Of a DNA stretch of 10,357 bases, positions 1 through 6,910 are shown one piece after another; position 1 is the first letter of the stretch, and every line of letters begins with the position of its first letter. The notes under the pieces are model-generated. The model was not told where the DNA came from and ran no database searches. It saw nothing but the letters and a program-made list of their open reading frames with translations. The stretch covers positions 1 to 10,357 of the forward strand of contig JAUTWY010000497.1 of NCBI GenBank assembly GCA_030838305.1. Reading direction: 5' to 3'. The stretch comes from Acidobacteriaceae bacterium. GTDB taxonomy: Bacteria > Acidobacteriota > Terriglobia > Terriglobales > Acidobacteriaceae. The translations under genes and the position numbers were made by a program.

Positions 1-489
1 GCGATTGAAATTCGCAGCCAGCCACTTGCCGCCAATGGCCATTCCCAAACTATTTCCTACGCCCTGACCCAATGGCCCCGTGGTAGTCTCTACGCCCGTG
101 GTGACGTGGGATTCGGGATGCCCTGGAGTTCGGCTTCCAAGTTGCCGGAAGCGCTTGATCTCTTCCATTGGAACCGCCAGCTCTTTCAGCACCTCGCCGT
201 TCTCAGCGACTTCACGAACTCCCGCAAGGTGAAGCATCGCGTAGAGCAGCATTGACGCATGGCCGTTCGACAACACGAAGCGATCGCGGTTCAGCCACTT
301 CGGATCTTCTGGGTCGTAGCGCAAAAAATCCTGCCACAAACAATATGTGACGGGTGCCAAACCCATGGGTGCGCCAGGATGGCCGCTGTTGGCTTGCTGT
401 ACGGCGTCGATGGCCAGGGTCCGGATCGTGTTGATGCACAGCGTATCCAGTTGCTTGCCGGTTATCAGAGCCTGTTCACTGGCTACCAT
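1..489 (-). CDS. tkt: Transketolase, N-terminal part (runs off left edge)
   Basis: Transketolase is the thiamine-diphosphate enzyme that moves two-carbon ketol units between sugar phosphates in the pentose phosphate and Calvin pathways; it is cytosolic. Reading the minus strand from the ATG at 489 gives 163 codons without a stop, continuing past base 1, so the stop codon and about three quarters of the protein (family length about 660 aa) are outside the window. Seen directly: SGHPGAPMG at residues 35-43 with His37, RDRFVLSNGHASM at 69-80 with His77, TPGHPE at 121-126 with His124, and TTGPLGQG at 136-143. These are the diphosphate- and substrate-contacting motifs of the pyrimidine-binding half of the family. 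The start is supported by AAGGAG about 10 nt upstream. The gene lies 181 bp downstream of the longer PilZ gene and may have its own promoter. The family call is near certain; the exact paralogue is open. Confidence 0.95.
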   Translation of the reverse strand, partial: MVASEQALITGKQLDTLCINTIRTLAIDAVQQANSGHPGAPMGLAPVTYCLWQDFLRYDPEDPKWLNRDRFVLSNGHASMLLYAMLHLAGVREVAENGEVLKELAVPMEEIKRFRQLGSRTPGHPESHVTTGVETTTGPLGQGVGNSLGMAIGGKWLAANFNR

Positions 490-670
490 GCGATTCGCGC
501 TCCTTCAGCCCCTACTCAAAAGCTGTTCCGCCGGCGTCCCCACCCTTATTAGAGTACCCAGGACGGAAAGGGTTTCAGACACGCCCAGAGTGTATCAATT
601 TCTCGCCAATCAATGTCGTTGGGTCTGTAAAAAAGGAGGGTACTGCAGAGGATTAAAAGAGGGGCGGTCG
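490..670. other. Intergenic region between PilZ gene and transketolase
   Basis: There is no convincing ORF here. On the minus strand a TCTAAT hexamer (548-553, one mismatch to TATAAT) lies about 52 nt before the transketolase ATG, with a poor CTGAAA 19 bp further upstream as a possible -35. This could be a sigma-70-type promoter, but the -35 match is weak. I found no hairpin plus T-run that would end the PilZ transcript, so read-through into the transketolase gene is possible. A run of six A at 631-636 (T on the minus strand) has no stem before it. Confidence 0.3.
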
Positions 671-1327
671 TTATTTCAGCAATTGGAGATAGCTGTTTTC
701 GCTCTTCGCCGCCTTGGTCGTGTCCTGGACGTATCTGAGAAATTGGCGAAGATTTTCTTTCTCGGTGGGATCCAAACTGGAGAATCGAATGCGGACCCCG
801 TTGGCCGGCGCACTGCGCGTGACAACTCCGTTCAGCGCCAGCCCTTTTACCCAAATCTTGCCGCTCGCGACCCAAAGTCCAATTTCGACTCTGGCGCCGC
901 CGCTAATCTGAGCGGCCGTCTCTACCTGGCATCCCCCCATGCTGGTGTTCGATAGATTCCCCCAGAGCGGAGCAGCAGCATCGTTGACATGAAGTTCCAC
1001 TGCTACAAAGCACTTGATTCTGGGATGCCGCCGTCGATCCTGTCCCCAGGTTGGGCTGAAAATATCGGGCTCGAATGGAGGAGTGGAGGAAGCTGATGTG
1101 GGGAGGGGCTGAGGCGAAGCTGCTGCCACACCCCTGCCCGCCTTGGGACTGCCAGAAGATTCTTGCTTGATCTTACGCATGGCCGCCAGCAGAGCTTCTT
1201 CCCGGCGCTCGGGGGGCGCATCGCGATAAGTCTGCAGCAGCGTTCCTAGATTTCGCGCCAGGTCGGGGTCGGCCAGCAGCCCCGTCCAGTCGGTGCCGGG
1301 CATCGCGTTAGGCTTGGCATTACTCAT
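671..1327 (-). CDS. PilZ domain protein with N-terminal extension
   Basis: This is a 218-aa cytosolic protein with a C-terminal PilZ domain (about residues 97-200), the beta-barrel that binds cyclic di-GMP and controls motility, adhesion or exopolysaccharide. Both ligand motifs are visible: the arginine motif DRRRHPR at 97-103 and NTSMGG at 127-132, which fits [D/N]xSxxG with Asn replacing the usual Asp. Residues 14-56 look helical and charged, and residues 57-95 are a Ser/Pro/Gly-rich linker; I do not recognise that N-terminal half. There is no signal peptide or membrane segment. The ATG at 1327 has no clear Shine-Dalgarno sequence, and its upstream bases are a tandem 21-bp repeat. A shorter PilZ gene lies 156 bp upstream on the same strand. 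The output partner is unknown; the PilZ call is firm. Confidence 0.88.
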   Translation of the reverse strand: MSNAKPNAMPGTDWTGLLADPDLARNLGTLLQTYRDAPPERREEALLAAMRKIKQESSGSPKAGRGVAAASPQPLPTSASSTPPFEPDIFSPTWGQDRRRHPRIKCFVAVELHVNDAAAPLWGNLSNTSMGGCQVETAAQISGGARVEIGLWVASGKIWVKGLALNGVVTRSAPANGVRIRFSSLDPTEKENLRQFLRYVQDTTKAAKSENSYLQLLK

Positions 1328-1328
1328 G

Positions 1329-1370
1329 GAATGATATTTTGCTCATTTCGAATGATATTTCGTTCCTTTC
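1329..1370 (-). repeat. Tandem 21-bp repeat in the PilZ gene leader
   Basis: Two head-to-tail copies of a 21-bp unit (1329-1349 and 1350-1370) agree at 18 of 21 positions. They end 1 bp before the ATG of the 218-aa PilZ gene. On the coding strand each copy contains AAATATCATTC, with TATCAT differing from the -10 consensus at one base. The pair could be a doubled -10 region, a two-site operator, or a chance AT-rich duplication. The repeat itself is seen directly; any function is inferred. Confidence 0.6.
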
Positions 1371-1483
1371 GCCAAAGAACCCCGGGTTCAGCTTGAGGGA
1401 CGACTCACCGCCTCACAAGATGCCCCAAGTCTCCACCCCATCGCGTTCCCGAAGCCAGGAGTTGGCATTCTGTTGCAAGCCTC

Positions 1484-1843
1484 TCAATCGACCGGCTTCA
1501 GACGCTTGAGGTACTCTCTCAGCGATTCCTGCTGCTCGGTCGTGAGCGACAGGAATTCAAATCCATAGTGATATCCGCGCCGGTAGCGCAGCACGGCTCG
1601 CAGTTCCCTCGGAAATGTCCCGTCAACTGCAAAGCCCATGCCCACGACTTCCCCAACATTCACTTCCGCCGCCACCAGGATCCCGATTCCGGCTTCCGAC
1701 AGATCGGTGCAGTGCCCCTCCAGTCGCTGATGCTTATTCCCCGAAAGGAATGTGACGGCGACTTGGAAATCGCTCCGGTATCGCGGATGCCGTCTGCGTC
1801 GACGGTCTTGGTGGATGGCTGGTTTTGGAGTCGAGGCTGGCAT
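1484..1843 (-). CDS. Short single-domain PilZ protein
   Basis: This 119-aa protein is little more than one PilZ domain, the cyclic di-GMP receptor fold. After a short basic N-terminus come RRRRRHPR (14-21) supplying the RxxxR motif and DLSEAGIG (47-54) supplying DxSxxG with the canonical Asp47, Ser49 and Gly52. Strands follow, ending in YHYGFEFLSL and a C-terminal helix. All recognisable ligand residues are present, so c-di-GMP binding is likely. It is cytosolic, with no signal or membrane segment. The gene starts 35 bp after the TonB-like gene ends on the same strand, so the two are probably one transcript. It shares the RRRHPR stretch with the neighbouring 218-aa PilZ protein, which hints at a duplication, but outside the domain they differ. 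The target is unknown. Confidence 0.88.
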   Translation of the reverse strand: MPASTPKPAIHQDRRRRRHPRYRSDFQVAVTFLSGNKHQRLEGHCTDLSEAGIGILVAAEVNVGEVVGMGFAVDGTFPRELRAVLRYRRGYHYGFEFLSLTTEQQESLREYLKRLKPVD

Positions 1844-1878
1844 GAGCGGTTCGATGTTCCAGTAGGTTAGCGATTGTT

Positions 1879-2226
1879 CTAATGAGCCTCGAAAGTGAGC
1901 TGAAGCACTTCAGTGGTTTCGGCGGAAGCAGTTTGAAATTTCCATTTGCGCACCGCATCGGTGGCCGATTCGATCAACACTGGATTTCCTCCTAATGCCC
2001 TGGTTGATTTGACGGTCCCGTTGGCTCCCACTACGACTTCCACTCGGACCACACCGCCAACGTGCAGGCGCCTTGCAAGGTCCGGATAAACAGCGGCAAC
2101 TTTGCTGATTATCTTTCGCTCTCCGTGGCCCTGCTTCTGAGCCATGCCAGACTGAATGAATGGGCCGGCAAATATCACCCCCGCTACCATTAAGCTTCCT
2201 GCTCGACGCATAGTCTGACGGACCAT
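1879..2226 (-). CDS. Secreted TonB C-terminal-domain protein
   Basis: This 115-aa protein has a signal peptide (basic MVRQTMRR, hydrophobic residues 10-27, likely cleavage after MA at 28-29) and then a TonB C-terminal domain. The domain shows YPDLARR at 47-53, GGVVRVEVVVGANGTV at 57-72, and a helix ending AVRKWKF at 91-97. In full TonB this domain touches the TonB box of outer-membrane transporters and passes on ExbBD energy. Here there is no uncleaved anchor helix or Pro-rich spacer, so classical energy transduction is unlikely; a periplasmic binding or accessory role is more plausible. AAGGAGG sits only 1 nt before the ATG at 2226, which is unusually close; the next in-frame ATG at 2211 would be about 16 nt away, so the start is uncertain. 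The gene is followed by the short PilZ gene. Confidence 0.82.
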   Translation of the reverse strand: MVRQTMRRAGSLMVAGVIFAGPFIQSGMAQKQGHGERKIISKVAAVYPDLARRLHVGGVVRVEVVVGANGTVKSTRALGGNPVLIESATDAVRKWKFQTASAETTEVLQLTFEAH

Positions 2227-2300
2227 TCCTCCTTCACTCTATCGCCAGGCCTCCCCCCTGAAAAAGTGTCTAAAGTAACGAGTTGCCATGTCACTTTCAT
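2190..2300 (-). CDS. Possible 36-aa leader ORF overlapping the TonB-like gene
   Basis: This is a short ORF beginning MKVTWQLVTL and ending at a stop 37 bp inside the TonB-like gene, in another frame. It has a good Shine-Dalgarno-like AGAGGAAAGG just before its ATG, better placed than that of the TonB-like gene itself. Its translation would pass over the Shine-Dalgarno of the downstream gene, so it could be a coupling leader. The peptide has no recognised domain and could equally be chance. Confidence 0.25.
   Translation of the reverse strand: MKVTWQLVTLDTFSGGRPGDRVKEEWSVRLCVEQEA
2272..2297. repeat. Imperfect inverted repeat in divergent intergenic region
   Basis: AAAGTAAC (2272-2279) and GTCACTTT (2290-2297) pair at 7 of 8 positions across a 10-bp spacer. 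The repeat lies between the TonB-like gene and the efflux operon, just after the possible leader start at 2300 on the minus strand. It could be an operator or an RNA hairpin; no further support. Confidence 0.3.
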
Positions 2301-2442
2301 TGCCTTTCCTCTGATACCAATCCCGACCTCCTGCGCCGCTCCGCACAACGTGGGCTTCACCCATGGCGAAATTACCATTCGGTCAAGCTTCTAATTGCAT
2401 CCAATTCGAAGCCAGAGCTGGGTTGGTTTTTGCATCGCGTCG

Positions 2443-2525
2443 CGTCCCAATCGAATCAATAGTGGGACGATATGTTATGAATGAGAAAGGTCGTCCCGGA
2501 GACTTTCTTTCCGACGGGACTTTTT
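2443..2525 (+). promoter_or_regulatory. Candidate attenuator-like leader of the efflux operon
   Basis: Four complementary segments alternate ahead of the likely tolC start at 2537. Segment 1 is CGTCCCA (2443-2449), segment 2 TGGGACGA (2463-2470), segment 3 TCGTCCCG (2491-2498) and segment 4 CGGGAC (2515-2520), followed by TTTTT (2521-2525). Segments 1:2 can form 7 base pairs, 2:3 can form 7 plus a G-U, and 3:4 can form 6. The pairings exclude one another, and only 3:4 makes a stem followed by a T-run, so this resembles anti-antiterminator, antiterminator and terminator. An alternative is that the inverted repeats are DNA operators for a repressor. The pairings are seen directly; regulation is inferred and the transcription start is unknown. 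Confidence 0.4.
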
Positions 2526-2536
2526 CACAAGAGAAA

Positions 2537-3982
2537 ATGCCCCGCTATTCACCTTGCTCTAACCGCAGGCTTCTTGCTGTGACACTGCTGCTATTGTCCA
2601 GTGTCACAGGCCTTGTGGCGCAGAATTCTGCGCCCGTGCCATCCATATCTTTGCCCGGATCGCAGAGTCCCTTCACCGGCAGCGAGCCGGAAGGCAAAGC
2701 TACACCTGAGGTCTTGCAGATCGGGTTCCAGGAGGCGATTGAACGAGGACTGCGCAACAACCTCGGCCTGCTGCTCTCTGGCGATCAAACCATAATGGCG
2801 CGCGGAGAGAGGTGGAAGGAACTCAGCAACCTTTTGCCTAACATCACCGCCAAGATACAAGAAAACGTACAGACACAGAGCCTGACTGCGCTCGGCCTGA
2901 AGAGTAATGTTTTTCCATTTCCCGTTCCCCGGGTGATCGGTCCCTTCAATTACTTCGACGCGCGAGCCACACTCACTCAATCTGTTTTCAACTTCAGGGA
3001 TCTGGAAAAAGAACGGGCCGCCTCCGAGAGCGTGAAATCGGCGCAATACACCTATAAAGATGCGAGAGAACTGGTGGTGCTTGCCGTAGGCAATGCTTAC
3101 CTGCTGGCGATTGCCACCGCCGCTCGTATCGAAACCACCGATGCCCAGGTCAACAGTGCTCAAGCCTTGTACAACAAGGCTGCCGACCAACAAAAAGCCG
3201 GTCTCAGCCCGGCGATTGATACTTTACGTTCCCAAGTCGAGTTCCAGACGCGCCAGCAGCAACTCATCGTAGCGCGTAACGACTACGCCAAACAGAAATT
3301 ATCGTTGGCTCGAATCATCGGCATGCCGCCCGGTCAGGAATTTCAGTTGACTGAGAAAGCTCCTTACCAGGCGCTGACCCCGCTCCCCGTGGAATTCTAC
3401 TTGCAACATGCCTATGCATCGCGGCCGGACTTCCAGGCAGCGCAGTCGCGGGTTCGTTCCGCCGAACTGACCCACCGCGCGGCCGCCGCCGGACGCTACC
3501 CCAGCATCGACGTAAACGCAAATTACGGAGATATCGGAGTCACTCCCGCCCACTCCAACGGAACCTGGCAGGTGAATGGCGGCATCTCCATTCCGATCTT
3601 TGAGGGAGGAAAAGTCCACAGCGACTTGCTCGAAGCCGATGCACAAGTGAAGCAGGCGCGATCGCAACTGGGCGATCTGCGTGGCCGCATCGACTATGAA
3701 GTGCGCACCGCGTTGCTTGATCTCACGGCCGCCGCCGAACAGGTCGAAGTCGCCCGCAGCTCGGTTGATTTGGCGGAACAGGCCTTCAATCAATCCAAGG
3801 ACCGCTTTGCCGCCGGCGTCACCGATAATCTTGAGGTCGTGCAGGCGCAAGAGTCCGTGGCCAGCGCTCATGAGAGTTATATTCAGAGCCTGTACGCGCA
3901 CAATCTGGCCAAGGTGGAACTGGCGTACGCGATTGGCGATGCGGAACAGGGAGTCAAACGATTTTTGAAAGGCGAACACTAA
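2537..3982 (+). CDS. TolC-family outer-membrane efflux channel
   Basis: This is the outer-membrane factor of a tripartite pump, forming a trimeric beta-barrel and long alpha-helical tunnel across the periplasm. From the ATG at 2537 the protein is 481 aa, normal for the family. It starts with a good signal peptide (MPRYSPCSNRR, then a hydrophobic run to about residue 27, likely cleavage before QNS). The two OEP halves follow, the first opening with LQIGFQEAIERGLRNN at 60-75. The second half contains SRPDFQAAQSRVRSAEL, PSIDVNANYG and GGISIPIFEGGKV, then long helices ending near AYAIGD. The frame is open from an ATG at 2363, and another ATG lies at 2477. I chose 2537 because only it puts the signal sequence at the N-terminus; none of the three has a strong ribosome site. 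The adaptor gene follows after 9 bp. Confidence 0.9.
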   Translation: MPRYSPCSNRRLLAVTLLLLSSVTGLVAQNSAPVPSISLPGSQSPFTGSEPEGKATPEVLQIGFQEAIERGLRNNLGLLLSGDQTIMARGERWKELSNLLPNITAKIQENVQTQSLTALGLKSNVFPFPVPRVIGPFNYFDARATLTQSVFNFRDLEKERAASESVKSAQYTYKDARELVVLAVGNAYLLAIATAARIETTDAQVNSAQALYNKAADQQKAGLSPAIDTLRSQVEFQTRQQQLIVARNDYAKQKLSLARIIGMPPGQEFQLTEKAPYQALTPLPVEFYLQHAYASRPDFQAAQSRVRSAELTHRAAAAGRYPSIDVNANYGDIGVTPAHSNGTWQVNGGISIPIFEGGKVHSDLLEADAQVKQARSQLGDLRGRIDYEVRTALLDLTAAAEQVEVARSSVDLAEQAFNQSKDRFAAGVTDNLEVVQAQESVASAHESYIQSLYAHNLAKVELAYAIGDAEQGVKRFLKGEH

Positions 3983-3991
3983 GTCAAATTT

Positions 3992-5266
3992 ATGGAACCG
4001 ACGACGCAAAGTCCGCCCGCCGCTCCGCCGGATCAGTCTGAAAGCCGCACCCGACCGCTGCCTTCCTCGGAACGGGATTTCCATACTCGTCCTTCGCGCA
4101 CGGCCAGCCCTGGCTTCCGCATCGCCATCATTATCGGCGTGGTCGTACTCCTGCTAACGGCATTTTTCGTCTATCGCTACGTCTCCAGCTACGAATCCAC
4201 AGACGACGCCCAGGTGGACGGACATATCAACTCCATCAGCGCCCGAATCGCAGGCCATGTTGTGAAGCTTAATGTGCAAGACAATCAATATGTCGAGGCA
4301 GGCACGGTGCTTTTGGAAATCGATCCTGCTGATTATCAGGTTGCCTATGAGCGCGCGAAAGCCGATTTCGATGATGCCCAGGCCACCGCTTCCGCCGCTG
4401 GAGTCAATATCCCCATCACTTCAGTGAACACGACCAGCGAGGTATCCTCATCGGCAGCCGATGTGGCCAGCGCCAGGGCTGGAATCTCTGCTGCCAAACA
4501 GCAATTTGAAGCGGCCAAGGCCCAGCGCGACCAGGCCGAGGCCAACAACGTTAAGGCTCAGAATGATCTCGGCCGTTACAAGCAACTGGTGGATAAAGAG
4601 GAAGTCTCGCAGCAGCAATACGATCAGGCCGTGGCTGCCTCCAAAGCCAGTGCCGCCGCCGTGGAAGCTGCCCGTTCCTTGGCTGAGGCTGCCCAGTCGC
4701 AAGTCACTCAAGCACAGGGAAAACTAGCTCAGGCGGAAGCTAATTGGCGCAACGCTCAGACTGCTCCCAAACAGATGCAGGTCATACGCTCCAGGGCGGC
4801 GTCGGCAGAGGCGCAAGCCCAGCGCAAGAAGGCCGATCTCGATCAGGCGCTCCTGAATCTGCGTTATACGAAGATCGTTGCTCCGGTTGCCGGAGTGGTC
4901 AGCGACCGCACCGTCGAAGTCGGACAAAACGTCGCCCCAGGGCAGGAGTTGATGAAGATCATCCCGCTCAACGACGTCTGGATCACCGCCAACTTCAAGG
5001 AGACTCAACTTCGAAAGATGAAAGTAGGGCAACCAGTTACCGTGGAAGTGGATGCCAACGGAAGAAAATACAAAGGCAAGATTGAGAGCATCGCCGGCGC
5101 CAGTGGCTCCCGCTTCAGCCTCTTGCCTCCGGAGAACGCTACCGGCAACTATGTGAAAGTGGTGCAGCGCATTCCCGTGAAGATCGTTCTCGATTCCGGA
5201 GAAAACAAGGATCGCTCGCTCCGTCCTGGAATGTCAGTGAATCCAAAAGTGTGGATCGAGCAATGA
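3992..5266 (+). CDS. emrA: EmrA-type periplasmic adaptor (HlyD family)
   Basis: This is the membrane-fusion subunit that links the inner-membrane antiporter to the TolC channel. The 424-aa protein has a Pro/Ser-rich cytoplasmic tail (1-41), one membrane anchor (about 43-61), and then the EmrA signature STDDAQVDGHI at 69-79. The first half of the barrel-sandwich (lipoyl-like) domain spans 80-113, an Ala/Gln/Lys-rich coiled-coil hairpin about 115-290, and the second lipoyl half, with TKIVAPVAGVVSDRTVEVGQ, 293-312. A beta-barrel domain with SRFSLLPPENATGNYVKV at 373-390 is typical of EmrA. The coiled coil is Ala-rich and about 175 residues long, suitable for reaching a TolC tip. The start ATG is 9 bp after the tolC stop and has no strong Shine-Dalgarno, so coupled translation is likely. 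The stop overlaps the emrB start. The symbol is by family; orthology to E. coli emrA is inferred. Confidence 0.92.
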   Translation: MEPTTQSPPAAPPDQSESRTRPLPSSERDFHTRPSRTASPGFRIAIIIGVVVLLLTAFFVYRYVSSYESTDDAQVDGHINSISARIAGHVVKLNVQDNQYVEAGTVLLEIDPADYQVAYERAKADFDDAQATASAAGVNIPITSVNTTSEVSSSAADVASARAGISAAKQQFEAAKAQRDQAEANNVKAQNDLGRYKQLVDKEEVSQQQYDQAVAASKASAAAVEAARSLAEAAQSQVTQAQGKLAQAEANWRNAQTAPKQMQVIRSRAASAEAQAQRKKADLDQALLNLRYTKIVAPVAGVVSDRTVEVGQNVAPGQELMKIIPLNDVWITANFKETQLRKMKVGQPVTVEVDANGRKYKGKIESIAGASGSRFSLLPPENATGNYVKVVQRIPVKIVLDSGENKDRSLRPGMSVNPKVWIEQ

Positions 5267-6852
5267 GCGCCGCTGCGCCCCCGCTCGAGAACGCGGACAT
5301 CTGGCGTCCGGCAGTGAATCCGTGGATCATTGCTATCACCGTGACGCTGGCGACTTTCATGGAAGTGCTCGACACTTCCATCGCCAATGTCGCACTCCCT
5401 CACATTGCCGGCAGTCTCTCCGCGGGGCAGGATGAAAGCACTTGGGTTCTGACCTCTTATCTGGTTTCAAATGCCATCGTCCTGCCTCTCAGTGGATGGC
5501 TTTCTTCGATTATGGGCCGCAAGAATTTCTACATGAGTTGCGTTGCCCTGTTCACAATCAGCTCGTTCCTGTGCGGCCTGGCTCCGAACCTGGCCACGCT
5601 TATCATTTGCCGCGTTCTGCAGGGCGCTGGCGGAGGCGGCCTCCAGCCCAGCGAACAAGCCATATTGGCTGATACTTTTGAGCCCGCCAAGCGCGGCATG
5701 GCTTTCGCTGTCTACGGTGTGGCCGTGGTCACCGCCCCCGCCATCGGACCAACGCTGGGTGGATGGATTACCGATAACTTCACTTGGCGCTGGATTTTTT
5801 TTATCAACATTCCCGTCGGCATTATTTCCATGCTGCTCACCTCGCGGCTGATTCAAGACCCGCCCTACCTCAGGCGCCGCAAGTTGAGCGAGACCAAGAT
5901 CGACTATATTGGCCTCGGATTCGTGGCGCTAGGCCTGGGAACGCTGCAGGTCGTCCTTGACAAAGGTCAGCGCGAAGATTGGTTCGAATCCCATTTCATC
6001 GTGATCCTCTCCATAATCTGCGTGGCATCGTTGATCTTCGTTGTGATCTGGGAATGGAAGCACAAGGATCCCATCATCGATCTCCATCTGTTCCGTGATC
6101 GCACCTTTGGTGTCTCCAACCTGTTGATGTTCATGCTGGGTTTTGCCCTGCTGGGCAGCACACTTCTGCTCCCTTTATTCATGCAAACTCTGTTGGGATA
6201 TAGCGCGGAGCAGGCTGGCCTGGCACTGATGCCCGGCGGATTCACCATCATGCTCTTGTTGCCCTTGGTCGGATTCTTGCTTTCACGCTACAGTCCGCGC
6301 TGGCTGCTGGTTTTCGGATTGATCGTGCTTTCCAGTTCGCTGTTTCACATGGCTCGCTTTGACCTGGCAATCGATTTCCGCACGGCGGCGATTGCTCGTG
6401 TATTTCAAGCTGTAGGCATGGCTTTTCTATTCGTCCCCATCAATACGGCGGCATACGCATTTCTGCCGCGGGAAAAAAATAATGCGGCCTCTGGACTGAT
6501 GAACCTGGCGCGCAACATCGGCGGCAGCGTTGGGATTTCCCTGGTCACGACCATGCTGGATCGCCGTTCCCAGGTCCACATGCACGATTTGTCCCGCAAC
6601 CTCAGCTCCGCAAACCCTGCCTTCCGTTCCATGCTTCAAGGCGCAACACAGGCAATGCAGGCCCACGGTGCCAGTGCGGCATTCGCCACCCGTCAGGCCT
6701 ACGCCCTGATTGAAGGTACCGTACAGCGGGAAGCCACCATGCTGGCCTATATTGATAACTTCCGGCTCCTCGCATTCGCCATCATGGCGATGGTTCCCAT
6801 CGTGTTTCTGATGAAAAAAGGGAGGCCCGGAGGCGGGATCGCGGTACACTAG
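5263..6852 (+). CDS. emrB: EmrB-type multidrug antiporter (MFS, DHA2, 14 TM)
   Basis: This is the inner-membrane proton-driven antiporter that feeds hydrophobic drugs into the adaptor-TolC conduit. From the ATG at 5263 it is 529 aa, the expected length for a 14-helix DHA2 member. Motifs seen are LDTSIANVALP at 36-46 (motif D1 with Asp37), GWLSSIMGRKNF at 78-89 (motif A-like), RVLQGAGGGG at 117-126 (motif B with Arg117), AIGPTLGG at 160-167 (antiporter motif C) and WRWIFFINIPVG at 175-186. Hydrophobic helices continue to the C-terminus, with a hydrophilic loop of about 100 residues before the last one. The ATG overlaps the adaptor stop as ATGA, which indicates translational coupling; a GTG at 5251 would add four residues and is less likely. 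Together with the two preceding genes this makes a self-sufficient EmrAB-TolC pump. The drug range cannot be read from sequence. Confidence 0.94.
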   Translation: MSAAAPPLENADIWRPAVNPWIIAITVTLATFMEVLDTSIANVALPHIAGSLSAGQDESTWVLTSYLVSNAIVLPLSGWLSSIMGRKNFYMSCVALFTISSFLCGLAPNLATLIICRVLQGAGGGGLQPSEQAILADTFEPAKRGMAFAVYGVAVVTAPAIGPTLGGWITDNFTWRWIFFINIPVGIISMLLTSRLIQDPPYLRRRKLSETKIDYIGLGFVALGLGTLQVVLDKGQREDWFESHFIVILSIICVASLIFVVIWEWKHKDPIIDLHLFRDRTFGVSNLLMFMLGFALLGSTLLLPLFMQTLLGYSAEQAGLALMPGGFTIMLLLPLVGFLLSRYSPRWLLVFGLIVLSSSLFHMARFDLAIDFRTAAIARVFQAVGMAFLFVPINTAAYAFLPREKNNAASGLMNLARNIGGSVGISLVTTMLDRRSQVHMHDLSRNLSSANPAFRSMLQGATQAMQAHGASAAFATRQAYALIEGTVQREATMLAYIDNFRLLAFAIMAMVPIVFLMKKGRPGGGIAVH

Positions 6853-6888
6853 TTCGCGGTAAACTGAGAGAAAGGCGCTTGGTTTTGG

Positions 6889-6910
6889 ACGCAGCCGTTC
6901 ACCGCTGCGT
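6889..6910 (+). terminator. Hairpin after emrB (weak terminator candidate)
   Basis: ACGCAGC (6889-6895) and GCTGCGT (6904-6910) form a perfect 7-bp stem with an 8-nt loop, 36 bp after the emrB stop. No clear T-run follows, so it may be a rho-dependent end, an mRNA-stabilising hairpin, or part of a dispersed palindrome. A second small palindrome, CGGCT-TT-AGCCG, lies at 6931-6942. Confidence 0.35.

Noticed and set aside
347..955. 202-aa plus-strand ORF
   Set aside because: It runs antisense across the transketolase start and the PilZ gene, both with clear family motifs; its translation shows no domain.
2265..2294. Minus-strand promoter for the TonB-like gene (GTGACA at 2289-2294 with TAGACA 16 bp on)
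   Set aside because: The -35 is close to consensus but the -10 matches at only three positions, so it was not listed.
2591..3193. 200-aa minus-strand ORF
   Set aside because: It lies wholly inside the TolC gene on the other strand and has no recognisable protein features.
3299..4084. 261-aa minus-strand ORF
   Set aside because: It is antisense to the TolC gene and the adaptor start; its composition is that of a reversed coding frame, with no ribosome site or motif.
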